Shown here one piece after another: positions 35,987 through 45,577 of a stretch of 64,000 nucleotides of DNA; within the stretch, counting starts at the first letter, position 1, and the number at the start of each line of letters is the position of its first letter. Under the pieces are notes generated by a model that was not told the DNA's origin, searched no databases, and saw only the letters and a list, made by a program, of their open reading frames with translations. The translations under genes were made by a program, and so were the position numbers. The DNA is from Anaeromyxobacter diazotrophicus (lineage in GTDB: Bacteria; Myxococcota; Myxococcia; Myxococcales; Anaeromyxobacteraceae), in the NCBI RefSeq assembly GCF_013340205.1, contig NZ_BJTG01000001.1, positions 372,001 to 436,000 of the forward strand. Reading direction: 5' to 3'.

Positions 35987-36913
35987 ATGGCGCGCCGCGC
36001 GGCGATCGACGTCGGGACCAACACGGTGCTGCTCCTCGTGGCCGAGGAGCGCGAGCGCGGCTGGGTCGCGGTGGTGGAGCGGGCCGAGATCACCCGGCTC
36101 GGCCGCGGGGTGGACCGCACCGGCCGGCTCGATCCTCAGGCGATCCGCGACACGGTGGCGGTGCTCGCCCGCTACGCCGGCGAGGCGCGGGCGCTCGGCG
36201 CCGGGGACCCGGTCTGCGTCGCCACCAGCGCCGCGCGCGACGCCGCCAACGGCGCGGAGTTCTTCGAGGCGGCCCGGCGCGAGGCCGGGCTCGCCCCCGA
36301 GGTGGTGAGCGGCGACGAGGAGGCGCGCCTGGTGTGGGCGAGCGCCTGGCGCGACTTCGGCGCGGCCGGCGGCCTGTGCGTGCTCGACGTCGGCGGCGGC
36401 TCCACCGAGGTGTGCGTGGGCGACGGGCCGGCGCCGCGCGCGCGCCGCAGCCTGCAGCTCGGCGCGGTGCGCCTCACCGAGCGCGTGGCGCCCCCCGACC
36501 CGCCCGGCCCGGCCGCGCTCGCGCTCTTCCGCCAGCGCGCCGCCGAGGCGCTGGCGCCCGCGGCGGCGCTCCTCGCCGGCCACCCCCGGCCGGCGCGGAT
36601 GGTGGGGGTGGCCGGGACGGTGACCACCCTCGCCGCGGTCTCGCGGGAGCTGGCGCGCTACGACGCGGAGCGCGTCCACGGCAGCGAGCTCACGCTGGCG
36701 GAGGTGGACGCGCTCCAGCTGCGGCTCGCCGGGCTCACCACCGCCGCGCGGGCGCGCCTGCCCGGCATGGAGCCGAAGCGCGCCGACGTGATCGTGGCCG
36801 GGAGCGCCGTCGTCGCCGAGGCGATGCGGGCGCTCGGCTTCGACCGGCTCACCGTCTCCGACCGCGGGGTGCGCTGGGGCCTGCTCTACGACCGGTTCGG
36901 GCGCGATGGTTGA
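35987..36913 (+). CDS. Ppx/GppA-family phosphatase
   Basis: Exopolyphosphatase or guanosine pentaphosphatase family, 308 residues, one ASKHA-fold module. It has AAIDVGTNTVLLLVAE at the start, VATSAARDAANG, and the second phosphate loop VLDVGGGSTEV. It lacks the C-terminal HD-like half of long Ppx enzymes, so it is the short form, and polyphosphate versus pppGpp preference cannot be told. It starts nine bases after tolB and overlaps the next gene by eight. Confidence 0.9.
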   Translation: MARRAAIDVGTNTVLLLVAEERERGWVAVVERAEITRLGRGVDRTGRLDPQAIRDTVAVLARYAGEARALGAGDPVCVATSAARDAANGAEFFEAARREAGLAPEVVSGDEEARLVWASAWRDFGAAGGLCVLDVGGGSTEVCVGDGPAPRARRSLQLGAVRLTERVAPPDPPGPAALALFRQRAAEALAPAAALLAGHPRPARMVGVAGTVTTLAAVSRELARYDAERVHGSELTLAEVDALQLRLAGLTTAARARLPGMEPKRADVIVAGSAVVAEAMRALGFDRLTVSDRGVRWGLLYDRFGRDG

Positions 36914-37556
36914 GCGCGCGCGCTGGGCCGTCGTCTGCGACTTCGACGGGACCGCGGTGACGGAGGACCTGGGCGATCAGGTCTCGATCCACTTCGCCGG
37001 GCACGACGTCTGGCGCGCGGCGGAGGACCGCTACAAGGCGGGCGAGCTCACCTTCGCGGAGCTCATCCGCGCCATCTTCGCCCCCATTACCGCCCCGGCG
37101 CAGGAGATCGCCGCGTGGGCGCGCGATCGCGCCGTGCTCCGGCCCGGCTTCGAGGCGTTCGTGCGCCGGTCGCGCGAGGCGGGCGTGCCGTTCCTCCTCG
37201 TCTCGGCCGGGCTCGACGTCTACATCCACGCCGTGCTGGAGCGGCTGCCGCCCGAGCTGCACGCCCACGTGGAGGTGCGCTCCAACCGCGCCAGCTGCTC
37301 GGCGGCGGGGCTGGCGGTGGACTTTCACCCCGCCGACGGCGGCTGCGGCCGCTGCGGGTTCTGCAAGGGGACGGTGGTGGAGGAGCTGCGCGCGCGCGGT
37401 CACCGGGTGGTGGTCCTGGGCGACGGCACCGCCGACCGCTGCGCCGCGGAGCGCGCGGACCTCGTCTTCGCGCGGGGGCGCCTGCCCCGCTACTGCGAGG
37501 AGATGGGCGTCCCGTACCGGCGGTTCGAGAGCTTCGACGAGGTCGTGCTGTCCTAG
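36906..37556 (+). CDS. HAD-family phosphatase, MtnX-like
   Basis: HAD phosphatase of the MtnX/PHOSPHO group, 216 residues. Motif I is VVCDFDGTAVTEDLG, motif II lies near FLLVSAGLD and motif IV near VVLGDGTADRCAA. A short Cys-rich patch (GGCGRCGFCKG) matches the conserved cysteines of this group. Substrate uncertain: MtnX acts in methionine salvage, but no mtn gene is nearby. Its stop TAG shares bases with the stop of the convergent omp85 gene (CTAG at 37553-37556). Confidence 0.8.
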   Translation: MVERARWAVVCDFDGTAVTEDLGDQVSIHFAGHDVWRAAEDRYKAGELTFAELIRAIFAPITAPAQEIAAWARDRAVLRPGFEAFVRRSREAGVPFLLVSAGLDVYIHAVLERLPPELHAHVEVRSNRASCSAAGLAVDFHPADGGCGRCGFCKGTVVEELRARGHRVVVLGDGTADRCAAERADLVFARGRLPRYCEEMGVPYRRFESFDEVVLS

Positions 37557-40500
37557 AACATCCCGATGGAGAAGTGCGGGGCGACCCACACCTCGCCGAG
37601 CCGCTGATCCGGGGCGGGGTTCACGCCCAGGTCGAGGACGGCCGGGCCGATGGGGGTGAGGAAGCGCAGGCCGGCGCCGACGTTCACTCGCAGGTCGGTG
37701 ACGCTGCCCACCCGCGGGTCGAGCCAGAGGTTCCCCAGGTCGGCGAAGAGGCCCATCTCGACGCTCTCCCGCAGGGGGAAGCGCAGCTCCGCCTTGGCGT
37801 TCGCGAACGACTCGCCGCCCTCGCTGGCGAGGAACTGGCCGGCGGCGATGGCGCGGGCGGTGGGCGAGCAGGCGAAGCCCGAGAGCGAGCTCTGGCAGGC
37901 GCGCACCTGGTCGAGGTAGTTCCCGCGCACGTCCTCCGGGATCATCTCGTCCTCGCCGTAGCCGCGCATGCTGGAGGCGCCGCCGAGGAAGAAGCGCTTC
38001 GGGCCGATGGTCTGCGAGTCGCGGTCGAGCGGCAGGACGCGCCCGCCGCGCACCGACACCGCGAGCACGCTCGCCCCGAGCGGCAGGTACCCCGAGACCG
38101 AGCCGGAGAGGCGGAGCATGTGGGTGTAGCTGTCGCTCCTGGGCAGGACCCCGAGCAGCCCGCCGATCGAGTGCGAGTAGTCGGCGGTCCCGGTGGCGAG
38201 CCAGCCGCGGCGCGGGTGGACCGAGTCGTCGCGGTAGTCGATGGCGAGCACCGGCCGGAGCGACTGCAAGGTCGTCACGCCCTCCGGCAGCCGGAGCCGC
38301 TCGAGGTCGGCGCGGGTGATGGGGAGGGTGGTGTCCGCCTTGCGGATGATGTGGTCCACCTCCAGCTCGTACTGGAGCGAGAGGGTGACGCGGCTCGTGG
38401 CGGGCAGGTCGAGGCCGAGGATGGTCGAGCCGCGCGCCAGGTCGTAGGCGGGCCGGTGCAGGCGCTCGAGGATCCCGTCCACGCGGCCGCCGGCGGGGAG
38501 GCCGAGCAGGTGGACGCGCGGGTCGTGCAGCCCGACGTCGAGCCGGCCCTCGAACCGATCCGCGGGCGGGGTCTGCTCCAGGTCGCGGCGGAAGACGGTG
38601 AGCGGGTAGTTCACCTTGGCGCGGGCGGAGAGCTCCAGCGCGCGGCCGAGCAGGTTCGGCTCGGTGAGCTCGACGAAGGCGCGCGGGCCGTTGGCGAGCG
38701 AGAAGCCGGCGCCGGGGGAGAGCGTGCGCCAGGGCCGCTCCGAGACCTCGACGGTCACGTCCTTCACCGGCGCGGGCAGCTCGGGATCCGCGAGGCGCAG
38801 CCCCACCGAGCGGAAGACGCCCAGGCGCAGCAGGGCGGTCTGGCTGCGGCTGGCCGCGTCGGGGTCGTACACGTCGCCCGGGCGCAGCGCGAGGGTCTCG
38901 CGGACGACGTCGTCGCGCGTGCGCCGCGCGCCGGCGACGACCACCGCCCCCACCCGCACGCACGGCCCCTCCTCGATGGTGAACCGGACGGTGCCCCGGC
39001 GGCGATCCTGCGAGAGCTCCTCCTCCTCGCGCACGCGGGCGTAGAGGTACCCGGAGCGCGCGTAGCGCGCGAGCAGCGCGGCGCGGGTCGCCTCCAGCGC
39101 CTCGTAGGCGAGCGGGTCGCCCGGCGCGATGCGCGCCGCCGCGGCGAGCGCGTCCGCCGGGAGCGCCCGCTGGCCGGTGAAGACCACCGCCTCGACCACC
39201 GTGCGCACGCCCTCGCGCAGGCGGAGCTCGACGGCGACGGTGCCGGCCCGGGCGTCGAGGGTGGCCCGCGCCCCCTCGTACGCCGCGTCGAGGTAGCCGT
39301 CGGCGCGGTAGAGCTCCACCAGGCGGAGGGCCGCCTCGTCCCACAGCGGCGGGTTCCAGGCCTGGCGCGGCTCGACGAGCGGCGGCGCGCGCACGACGGC
39401 CGGAGAGCCGGCCGCGCGCGCCAGCCGCGCGGCGTCCGCCTGCGCGCCCCCCGGATCCTGCGGCGCGAGCTGGTCGAGCGCCTCGTCGAGGCGCTCGCGC
39501 AGCCAGTCGGCGCTCTTCCCGGCGGCGCCCGGGAAGGTCACCTCGGTGACCCGGTAGCGCCGGCCCTCCTCCACCTGGAACACGAGGGCGCTGCCGCCCC
39601 CGGCCGCCTCCTCGCGCACGGTGACCCGCGCCGCCGCGAAGCCGCGCGCGACGTAGTAGCCGCGCAGCCGGTCGGCGGTCAGCGCCAGCGCGGTGCCGTC
39701 GAGCGCCTGCTCGTCCTCCAGGGCGAGCACCGCGCGCAGGTCGGCCGGCGGGAACGCGGTCGCGCCCGCGAAGCGCACCGCCACGCGCCCTCCGGCCTCG
39801 ACCGGGATCGTCACCGCCGCGGCCGGCTCGCCCGAGACCACCGCCGCGCCCACGCGCGCGCGGAGCCAGCCCGCCCGCTTCAGCCGCGCCCGCACCTCGC
39901 GCGCGTCGGCCTCGAGCAGGTCGAGGTCGAGCACCGCCCCCGGCTGCGAGGCGAGCCCGTCGGCCAGGCGCTCGGGGGCGAGCCCGGGCGCGCCGGAGAA
40001 GGCGAGCGAGGCCACCCGCGTGGGCGGGCCCTCGGCCACGGCCAGCACCACCCGGGCGGCGCCCTCCCCCTCGGCGCGCGCCACGACGGTGGCGGAGCGG
40101 TAGCCGTGCCGCGCGTAGAAGGCCCGGGCGCGGGCCGCGGCGTCTTCGAGGCGGCCGGCCCACAGCTCGTCGCCCGGGGCGAGGCCCGCCGCCCGCCGGA
40201 CCCGCTCCTCGTCGAGCGCCGGCCGCGGGCCCGCCTCCACGGCGACGCTCGCGACCGTCTGGCGCGCCAGGCACTCGAGGACCAGCGCCACGCCGCCCGC
40301 GGCGGGGGCGGTGCGCGCCACCACGTTGGCGAAGCGGCCCGAGCCGTACAGGAGCTGGACCGTGCGCCTCAGCTCGCGCCGGTCGAGGGGCGCGCCGGGC
40401 GCGACGGTCACGAAGCGCCGCAGCGCCGCGGCGTCCTCGCCCGGCGGGAGCTTCAGCTCGACCGAGGCGACGATGGGGCGCTCGGCGGTGGCGGCCGGCT

Positions 40501-40675
40501 CGCGCGGCGCGCGGGGCGCGGCCACGGCAGGGGCCGCGTGAAGGAGGAGCGCGGCGCACGCGGCGAGCGCGGCCAGGGCGAGACGGAGGGACCGCCCCCT
40601 CTCCCTGGCCCTCTCCTCCGGTGGGGGAGAGGGGGGTGGTAGGCGCTCGGCCCGCGCGCGTGCACGACGACGCAC
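37553..40675 (-). CDS. Omp85-family outer-membrane assembly protein (BamA/TamA-like)
   Basis: Outer-membrane barrel with periplasmic POTRA repeats, 1040 residues from GTG 40675. About 40 Arg/Pro-rich residues precede a signal-like helix (LRLALAALAACAALLLHAAP). At least five POTRA-like repeats follow (YGSGRFANVVART, FYARHGYRSATV, YYVARGFAAARVT, YRADGYLDAAYEG, YARSGYLYARV). The barrel starts near 700 (LSPGAGFSLANGP) and contains FFLGGASSMRGYGEDE, the L6-loop signature, ending in Phe. The start is uncertain because a palindrome lies in the upstream codons. Lying directly after tamB suggests it works with TamB; TamA has three POTRAs, BamA five. Confidence 0.85.
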   Translation of the reverse strand: MRRRARARAERLPPPSPPPEERARERGRSLRLALAALAACAALLLHAAPAVAAPRAPREPAATAERPIVASVELKLPPGEDAAALRRFVTVAPGAPLDRRELRRTVQLLYGSGRFANVVARTAPAAGGVALVLECLARQTVASVAVEAGPRPALDEERVRRAAGLAPGDELWAGRLEDAAARARAFYARHGYRSATVVARAEGEGAARVVLAVAEGPPTRVASLAFSGAPGLAPERLADGLASQPGAVLDLDLLEADAREVRARLKRAGWLRARVGAAVVSGEPAAAVTIPVEAGGRVAVRFAGATAFPPADLRAVLALEDEQALDGTALALTADRLRGYYVARGFAAARVTVREEAAGGGSALVFQVEEGRRYRVTEVTFPGAAGKSADWLRERLDEALDQLAPQDPGGAQADAARLARAAGSPAVVRAPPLVEPRQAWNPPLWDEAALRLVELYRADGYLDAAYEGARATLDARAGTVAVELRLREGVRTVVEAVVFTGQRALPADALAAAARIAPGDPLAYEALEATRAALLARYARSGYLYARVREEEELSQDRRRGTVRFTIEEGPCVRVGAVVVAGARRTRDDVVRETLALRPGDVYDPDAASRSQTALLRLGVFRSVGLRLADPELPAPVKDVTVEVSERPWRTLSPGAGFSLANGPRAFVELTEPNLLGRALELSARAKVNYPLTVFRRDLEQTPPADRFEGRLDVGLHDPRVHLLGLPAGGRVDGILERLHRPAYDLARGSTILGLDLPATSRVTLSLQYELEVDHIIRKADTTLPITRADLERLRLPEGVTTLQSLRPVLAIDYRDDSVHPRRGWLATGTADYSHSIGGLLGVLPRSDSYTHMLRLSGSVSGYLPLGASVLAVSVRGGRVLPLDRDSQTIGPKRFFLGGASSMRGYGEDEMIPEDVRGNYLDQVRACQSSLSGFACSPTARAIAAGQFLASEGGESFANAKAELRFPLRESVEMGLFADLGNLWLDPRVGSVTDLRVNVGAGLRFLTPIGPAVLDLGVNPAPDQRLGEVWVAPHFSIGMF
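40609..40633. repeat. REP-like palindrome between tamB and omp85
   Basis: Inverted repeat CCCTCTCC - TCCGGTGGG - GGAGAGGG, preceded by a partial copy (CCCTCTCCCTGG). The sequence looks like a dispersed intergenic palindrome of GC-rich genomes. It lies inside the codons before the signal peptide of the omp85 gene, where an intergenic element would not be expected. Confidence 0.4.
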
Positions 40676-40677
40676 CG

Positions 40678-43600
40678 TCAATCGTTCCACTCCCAGCGAA
40701 GCTTCAGGTCGAGGCCGTGGTCGCCGGCCGCGCTCACGCCGGGCGTGTCGTTGTCCCACTGGTACTGGATGGAGGTGTGGCTCGAGAGGCGCATCTCCGC
40801 CTGGGCCCGCTGCCCGCGGGCCCCGCCGAGCGGCGCCTGGTACCGGAGCCGGAAGCGGTCGTCCACCACCTTCGACTCGAACTCGGCGCGCGGCTCCACC
40901 TGCCCCGAGCCCTCGGAGTAGGCGCTCGTGATGCGGACGGCGAAGTCGCGCAGCGGTCCGCCGCGCGGCATGAACCGCTTCACCTGGTCGTCGAGCCCGG
41001 AGGCGCTCATGAGCGCCTGGGCCGCCGCGGCGGTGGCGACGCCGCTCACGCCCCCGGCGGCCGCGGTGTCGCGGGCGGTGTAGCCGAGCGAGAGCAGCGT
41101 GACGAGGTCCTGCTGCGACAGCGCCGGCTGGCTGGTGAGCTGCACCGTCGGGTCCTCGTAGGGGCCGGTGAGGTGCATGAACACCTGGTAGTCGCGCACC
41201 TGCGCCTCGCCGTGCGCGTCGAAGCTCATGCGCAGCCGGCTGCGGTCGGTGAAGTCCACCACGGCGTGGGTGAGGATGAACTCGTTGCCCCGGAAGGTGG
41301 CGCGGCTCCCCTCCTCCATCGTGAGCGTCCCCACCACGCCGGGGGCGGCCGCCGTGCCGGTCACGGTGAGCTCGCCTCGGACCAGGCCGCGCACCAGGTC
41401 GTTCTCCACGCGCGCGTCGCCGTCCACCGCCATGGCGAGGTCGAGCCGCAGCCACGCGCCGGCGCGGTCCACCGGGCGCGGTGGCGGGCGCCGCCGCTGG
41501 ACCTCGACCAGCCGCCGCTCCAGCTCGACCGGCTCGGTGTACCGCGCGCGGAGCACGTGCAGCTTGCCGGAGAGCAGCATGTCCTCCCAGGTGCCGGCGG
41601 CCTCCAGCCGGCCCGAGACGACGGCCGGCAGCCACTCCGGGACGCGCACCGAGGCCTCGTCCACGTCGGCGGTGACGCGGACGCGGGCGGGGAAGAGCCG
41701 CACCAGCTCCACCTCGCCCGACAGCTCGGCCCGGCCGCCGTTCACGGCCGCGGTGAGCCCGTCGAAGAGCATCCGGTTCTGGGAGAAGGCCAGGTCCCCG
41801 GCGAGCCCGCTCAGGGCGATGGGCAGCTCCTTGAAGCGGAAGCCCGCGTCGCGCAGCTGGCCGGTGCCGACGAGGAGCGGGTCGGCCAGCGTCCCGGAGG
41901 CGCGGGCCGCGAGCTCCAGCCGGCCGCGCGGCTCGGTGACCCCGGGCAGGAGCCCGGCCAGCAGCCGCAGGTCCACCTCGCCGCGCGCGCCCGCCGCCAG
42001 CGCGCCGTCCGCCGCCCGGGTGCCCTCGACGGTGAGCTCGGTGTTGGCGCCGCGCAGGGTGAGCGGCCGGAGCGAGACCCGGCCGCGGTCGAACGCGACG
42101 ACGGCCGGGCCGGTGCCGGCCACCTGGAAGTCGCCGTAGCCCGCGCGCACCTCGTCGAGCCGCAGCTCGCCGCGCGCCGCGGCGGGCTCGCCCAGCACGC
42201 CGTCGGCCGCGCCGGCGCCGCGGACGCGCGCGTGCAGGCCGGCCGGCGGGCCGCCCGGCGCGAAGCGGAGCGCGTCGGCCAGATCCACCTCGGCCCGGGC
42301 GTGGAACGCCTGCGCGCCGTCGGTGCGGCCGGTCACCTCCACCCGCACCCCCTCTCCGCGCGCCGAGAGCGCCAGCGCCGCGCCGTCGAGGTGGGCGCCG
42401 AGGTCCACCGCGCCGACGGGGACCTGCGCCACCGCGGCGTCGCGGGCGCGGCCGGAGGCCTCGACGCGCGGGGACTCCCACGAGCCCTGGACCGTGCCGG
42501 TCGCGTCGAGCCGTCCCTGCCACCCCTCCCCGGGCAACTTCAGCGCGGCCAGCGGCAGCCCCTCGGCGCGGGCGCGCAGGTCCCACGCGAACGGCGGCGC
42601 GAAGGCGACCCGGCCCGACCCGCGCACGACCCCGTCGCCTCGCCCCAGCGCGGCGCGCTCGAGGACCGCCGCCGCGCCCGCCTCCACGCGGCCGGAGAGC
42701 TGCCCGCGGTCGTAGGCGCGGCCGCCGAGCTCGCCGGGGCCCAGCTCCGCCTGGAACTCGGCGTCGAGCGCCGCGGCGGGGCCGTGCGCCGTCGCCCGCA
42801 CGGACACCTCGCCGTCGAGCGCGTCGCGGGCGTGCACCGCCGCCGGCAGCCAGGGCATGACCGCCTCGAACAGGTCGCGCCACCGGCCGGTCGCCGCCAG
42901 CCGCCCGTCGCGCACGCGCACCGGATCGGCGCCGAGGTCGACGGTGGTGGCGGCGTGGTAGCGCGTCGCGCCGCGCCGGCCCTCCACCCCCGCCACGCTC
43001 AGCACGAAGCCGTCGTAGGAGAGGTCCGCCGCGGCGTCGCCCAGGTCGAGGTCGAGGAAGCGCAGGCTCTGCACGGCGGCGTGCGCCTCGGCGTGCGGGT
43101 TCCCGTAGGGCGCGGCGCGGACCACCGCGCGCTCGAGCCGCGCCAGCCCGCCCACCGGGACCGGCCCGAGGTGGCGCAGCGCGGAGAGGTCCACGCCGCC
43201 CTGGGTCGCGACCGAGAACCCGCGCGCGTCGTCGAAGTGGAAGTCGGCGTGGACCGCCGCCTGCCCGCGCGCGGCGCGCAGCTGGCCGGCGGCGAGGTGC
43301 ACCCCGTCGCGGTCGACCCGCACCTCGCCGTCGAGCCGCGCCCGCGGGACGTCGAGGAAGGTGGCCTCGCCGGGCCGCCAGCGTTCCCAGGAGTGGTCGA
43401 GGACGCGGAAGTCCGCCACCTCCAGCCCGACCTCCCCGGCGAGCTGCAGCGGCGCGGCGGTGCCCGACACGCGCACCTTGCCCTGCAGCCGGCCCATGAC
43501 CCAGGCGCCCGGGAGCTGCAGCCGCCCGAGCAGCTCGCCCAGCTCGACCCCCTCCACCTGCGCCTCGGCGACGAGCCCCAGCTTCGCGCCGGGCCGCAGC

Positions 43601-44625
43601 ACGCCGTGCGCCACCAGGCGGCCGCCGCGGGTGGGGAGCTCGAGGCGGTCCACGTGCAGCTCGCGCCCGTCGTAGCGGACCGCGGCGGTCGCGTCGCCGG
43701 CGCCCCACCCGTCGAGCACCGCCCCGCGCAGCCGCACCTCGCCCGCGACCCGCGGCTGGTCGGCCCGCCCGGTGAGCGCGGCGTCCACGGCCAGCCGCCC
43801 CTGCACCGGCAGCGGGTGGCCGGCCAGCGCGAGCAGCGCGCCGAGCTCGCCCTCGCCGGCGGCGGCGAGGTCGAAGCGGGGCCGGCACAGGTCGTCCACC
43901 GCCCCGGCCAGCGCCACGCTGGCGCCGGGCAGCTCGGCGGTGGCGACGTGCAGCTCGAGGTGGGAGAGATCGAGCGCGAGCTGCGCCGCCGCGCGCGCCT
44001 CGGTCACCTCGACCCGGCGCCCGCCCGCCTCCACCCGCACGCCCGACGCGCTCACCTCCAGCTCGGCGCGCGGGACGCCTGGCCGCGCCAGGGCGGCCAG
44101 GCGGCTGCGGCGGGTGACCGGCCCGCTCCGGACGTCGAACCGCCCCGCCACCACCCGCGCGCCGCCGGGCCAGGTCAGGTCGAGCGCGCCCTCCTCGACC
44201 TCGAGCCGCTTCACCTCGACCTGGCGCAGCGCGGGCGGCGGGCAGACCGGCGCGCGCCCCGCCGGCGTGGGCGGCACGACCGCCACCAGCCGGGGCCGCG
44301 TCACCCGGACCTCGGCCAGCGAGAGCTTGCCGCCCAGGGCCTGCACCGGCGAGAGGCGCACCCGCACCGCCTCGGCCGTGAAGAGCGGCGCGGACTCCGG
44401 CCCGAGCGCGAGGTCGCGCGCGCTCACCGAGAGCGAGAACGGGTCGACCCGGCACCCGGCGGCCCGCACCCTCAGCCCGGTCACCTGGCCAGCGCGCGCC
44501 ACCGCGAGCCGGCACAGCTCGTCGCCGGCCCAGCGCGTGCGCACCAGCAGCAGCCCCGCGCCCACCAGCGCGAGCACCGCCGAGACGAAGGCGAGCGCGA
44601 CCTTCCTCTTCACGCCCGCGATCAT
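40678..44625 (-). CDS. tamB: TamB/AsmA-like translocation protein
   Basis: Large envelope-spanning protein, 1315 residues. One N-terminal membrane anchor (VALAFVSAVLALVGAGLLLV) is followed by more than 1000 residues of repeating beta-strand pattern (LRLDEVRAGYGDF, LELAARASGTLADP), as in the lipid-carrying grooves of AsmA/TamB proteins. The C-terminal TamB domain is clear (DLVTLLSLGYTARDT, then FRLRYQAPLGG). The ATG at 44625 is chosen because the anchor starts nine residues later. Directly followed by the omp85 gene. Confidence 0.92.
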   Translation of the reverse strand: MIAGVKRKVALAFVSAVLALVGAGLLLVRTRWAGDELCRLAVARAGQVTGLRVRAAGCRVDPFSLSVSARDLALGPESAPLFTAEAVRVRLSPVQALGGKLSLAEVRVTRPRLVAVVPPTPAGRAPVCPPPALRQVEVKRLEVEEGALDLTWPGGARVVAGRFDVRSGPVTRRSRLAALARPGVPRAELEVSASGVRVEAGGRRVEVTEARAAAQLALDLSHLELHVATAELPGASVALAGAVDDLCRPRFDLAAAGEGELGALLALAGHPLPVQGRLAVDAALTGRADQPRVAGEVRLRGAVLDGWGAGDATAAVRYDGRELHVDRLELPTRGGRLVAHGVLRPGAKLGLVAEAQVEGVELGELLGRLQLPGAWVMGRLQGKVRVSGTAAPLQLAGEVGLEVADFRVLDHSWERWRPGEATFLDVPRARLDGEVRVDRDGVHLAAGQLRAARGQAAVHADFHFDDARGFSVATQGGVDLSALRHLGPVPVGGLARLERAVVRAAPYGNPHAEAHAAVQSLRFLDLDLGDAAADLSYDGFVLSVAGVEGRRGATRYHAATTVDLGADPVRVRDGRLAATGRWRDLFEAVMPWLPAAVHARDALDGEVSVRATAHGPAAALDAEFQAELGPGELGGRAYDRGQLSGRVEAGAAAVLERAALGRGDGVVRGSGRVAFAPPFAWDLRARAEGLPLAALKLPGEGWQGRLDATGTVQGSWESPRVEASGRARDAAVAQVPVGAVDLGAHLDGAALALSARGEGVRVEVTGRTDGAQAFHARAEVDLADALRFAPGGPPAGLHARVRGAGAADGVLGEPAAARGELRLDEVRAGYGDFQVAGTGPAVVAFDRGRVSLRPLTLRGANTELTVEGTRAADGALAAGARGEVDLRLLAGLLPGVTEPRGRLELAARASGTLADPLLVGTGQLRDAGFRFKELPIALSGLAGDLAFSQNRMLFDGLTAAVNGGRAELSGEVELVRLFPARVRVTADVDEASVRVPEWLPAVVSGRLEAAGTWEDMLLSGKLHVLRARYTEPVELERRLVEVQRRRPPPRPVDRAGAWLRLDLAMAVDGDARVENDLVRGLVRGELTVTGTAAAPGVVGTLTMEEGSRATFRGNEFILTHAVVDFTDRSRLRMSFDAHGEAQVRDYQVFMHLTGPYEDPTVQLTSQPALSQQDLVTLLSLGYTARDTAAAGGVSGVATAAAAQALMSASGLDDQVKRFMPRGGPLRDFAVRITSAYSEGSGQVEPRAEFESKVVDDRFRLRYQAPLGGARGQRAQAEMRLSSHTSIQYQWDNDTPGVSAAGDHGLDLKLRWEWND

Positions 44626-44656
44626 GCCCGGAATGGGTCGGCGCGCAAACCGCGCG

Positions 44657-45577
44657 CTACTTGGAGAGCGACTCGAGGAAGCGGTCGATCTCGTCGAGGT
44701 CGATCCGCTCGCCACCCGGCGCGGCGGGGGCGTCCGGGGCGCCGGGGCCGGGCGCCGGCGGCACGAGCGCCAGGTCGCGCGCGAGGCGCTCCACGAGCGG
44801 CGCGTCCACGTCGCGCGCCTTGGCCAGGAAGCCCTCGAAGAGCGCGTTGTCGCAGAGCGTGTTGATGACGCGCGGCGTGCCGTGGCTGAACCGGTGCACC
44901 GCCGCGATCGCCTCGGGCGTGAAGGGCACGCGGGGGGCGCCGGCCAGGCGCAGCCGGTGGCGCACGTAGGCCTCGGTGGCCTCGGCGCTCAGCGGATCGA
45001 GGTGGTACCGGAGCGCCACCCGCTGCGCGAGCGGCGGGTCGAGCTTGAGGTTCTCCTCGATCTCCGGCAGCCCGAAGAAGACGAAGGAGAGCAGCTTCCG
45101 CTCCGGGATCTCGAGGTTCAGGAGCCCGCGGAACTCCTCCATGATCTCGCGCGTGGCGAGCATCTGGGCCTCGTCGATGAGGACGACCGCCTTCTTGCCC
45201 GCCTCGTGGATGCGGATGAGGCGCTGGTAGAGCTGCGACAGGAGCGGCAGCTTCTCCTCGGCCGGGTTCTCGACGCCGAGCTGCAGCGCGATGCGCCGCA
45301 GCAGCCACTGGGCGGTGATCCCCGAGTGCACGATGACGAGGAGCGCGGCCTCGTACTCGTCCTCCGGCAGGCTGTCGAGGAGCCGCCGGGCCAGCGTGGT
45401 CTTCCCCGCCCCGATGTCCCCCACCAGCAGCGCCAGCCCCTTCATCTGCGACACGGCGTGGGTGAGGCGCATGAGCGCCTGCGCGTGCTGGGCGGACGAG
45501 TAGTAGAAGCGCGAGACGGGCGCGTTCGAGAAGGGTTCCTGGGCCAGCTCGTAGTACTCGAGGTACGTCACGGTCAC
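44657..45577 (-). CDS. ExeA/GspA-type AAA+ ATPase
   Basis: Cytoplasmic ATPase, 306 residues. Walker A is GDIGAGKTTLAR (about 53-64) and Walker B VVLIDEAQML. It starts YLEYYELAQEPFSNAP, the typical ExeA opening. Unlike GspA/ExeA it has no membrane helix or peptidoglycan-binding domain; after a Pro/Ala linker it ends in a short acidic helix (IDLDEIDRFLESLSK). The start may be GTG 45577 or GTG 45571, the latter with AGGTGA just upstream. It lies between a TPR gene and tamB, far from the gsp operon, so a role in secretin assembly is not established. Confidence 0.85.
   Translation of the reverse strand: MTVTYLEYYELAQEPFSNAPVSRFYYSSAQHAQALMRLTHAVSQMKGLALLVGDIGAGKTTLARRLLDSLPEDEYEAALLVIVHSGITAQWLLRRIALQLGVENPAEEKLPLLSQLYQRLIRIHEAGKKAVVLIDEAQMLATREIMEEFRGLLNLEIPERKLLSFVFFGLPEIEENLKLDPPLAQRVALRYHLDPLSAEATEAYVRHRLRLAGAPRVPFTPEAIAAVHRFSHGTPRVINTLCDNALFEGFLAKARDVDAPLVERLARDLALVPPAPGPGAPDAPAAPGGERIDLDEIDRFLESLSK

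Noticed and set aside
40676-44515. Extension of the omp85 frame across tamB
   Set aside because: The frame is open, but tamB is clearly coded in another frame with conserved domains, and the extension is compositionally meaningless.
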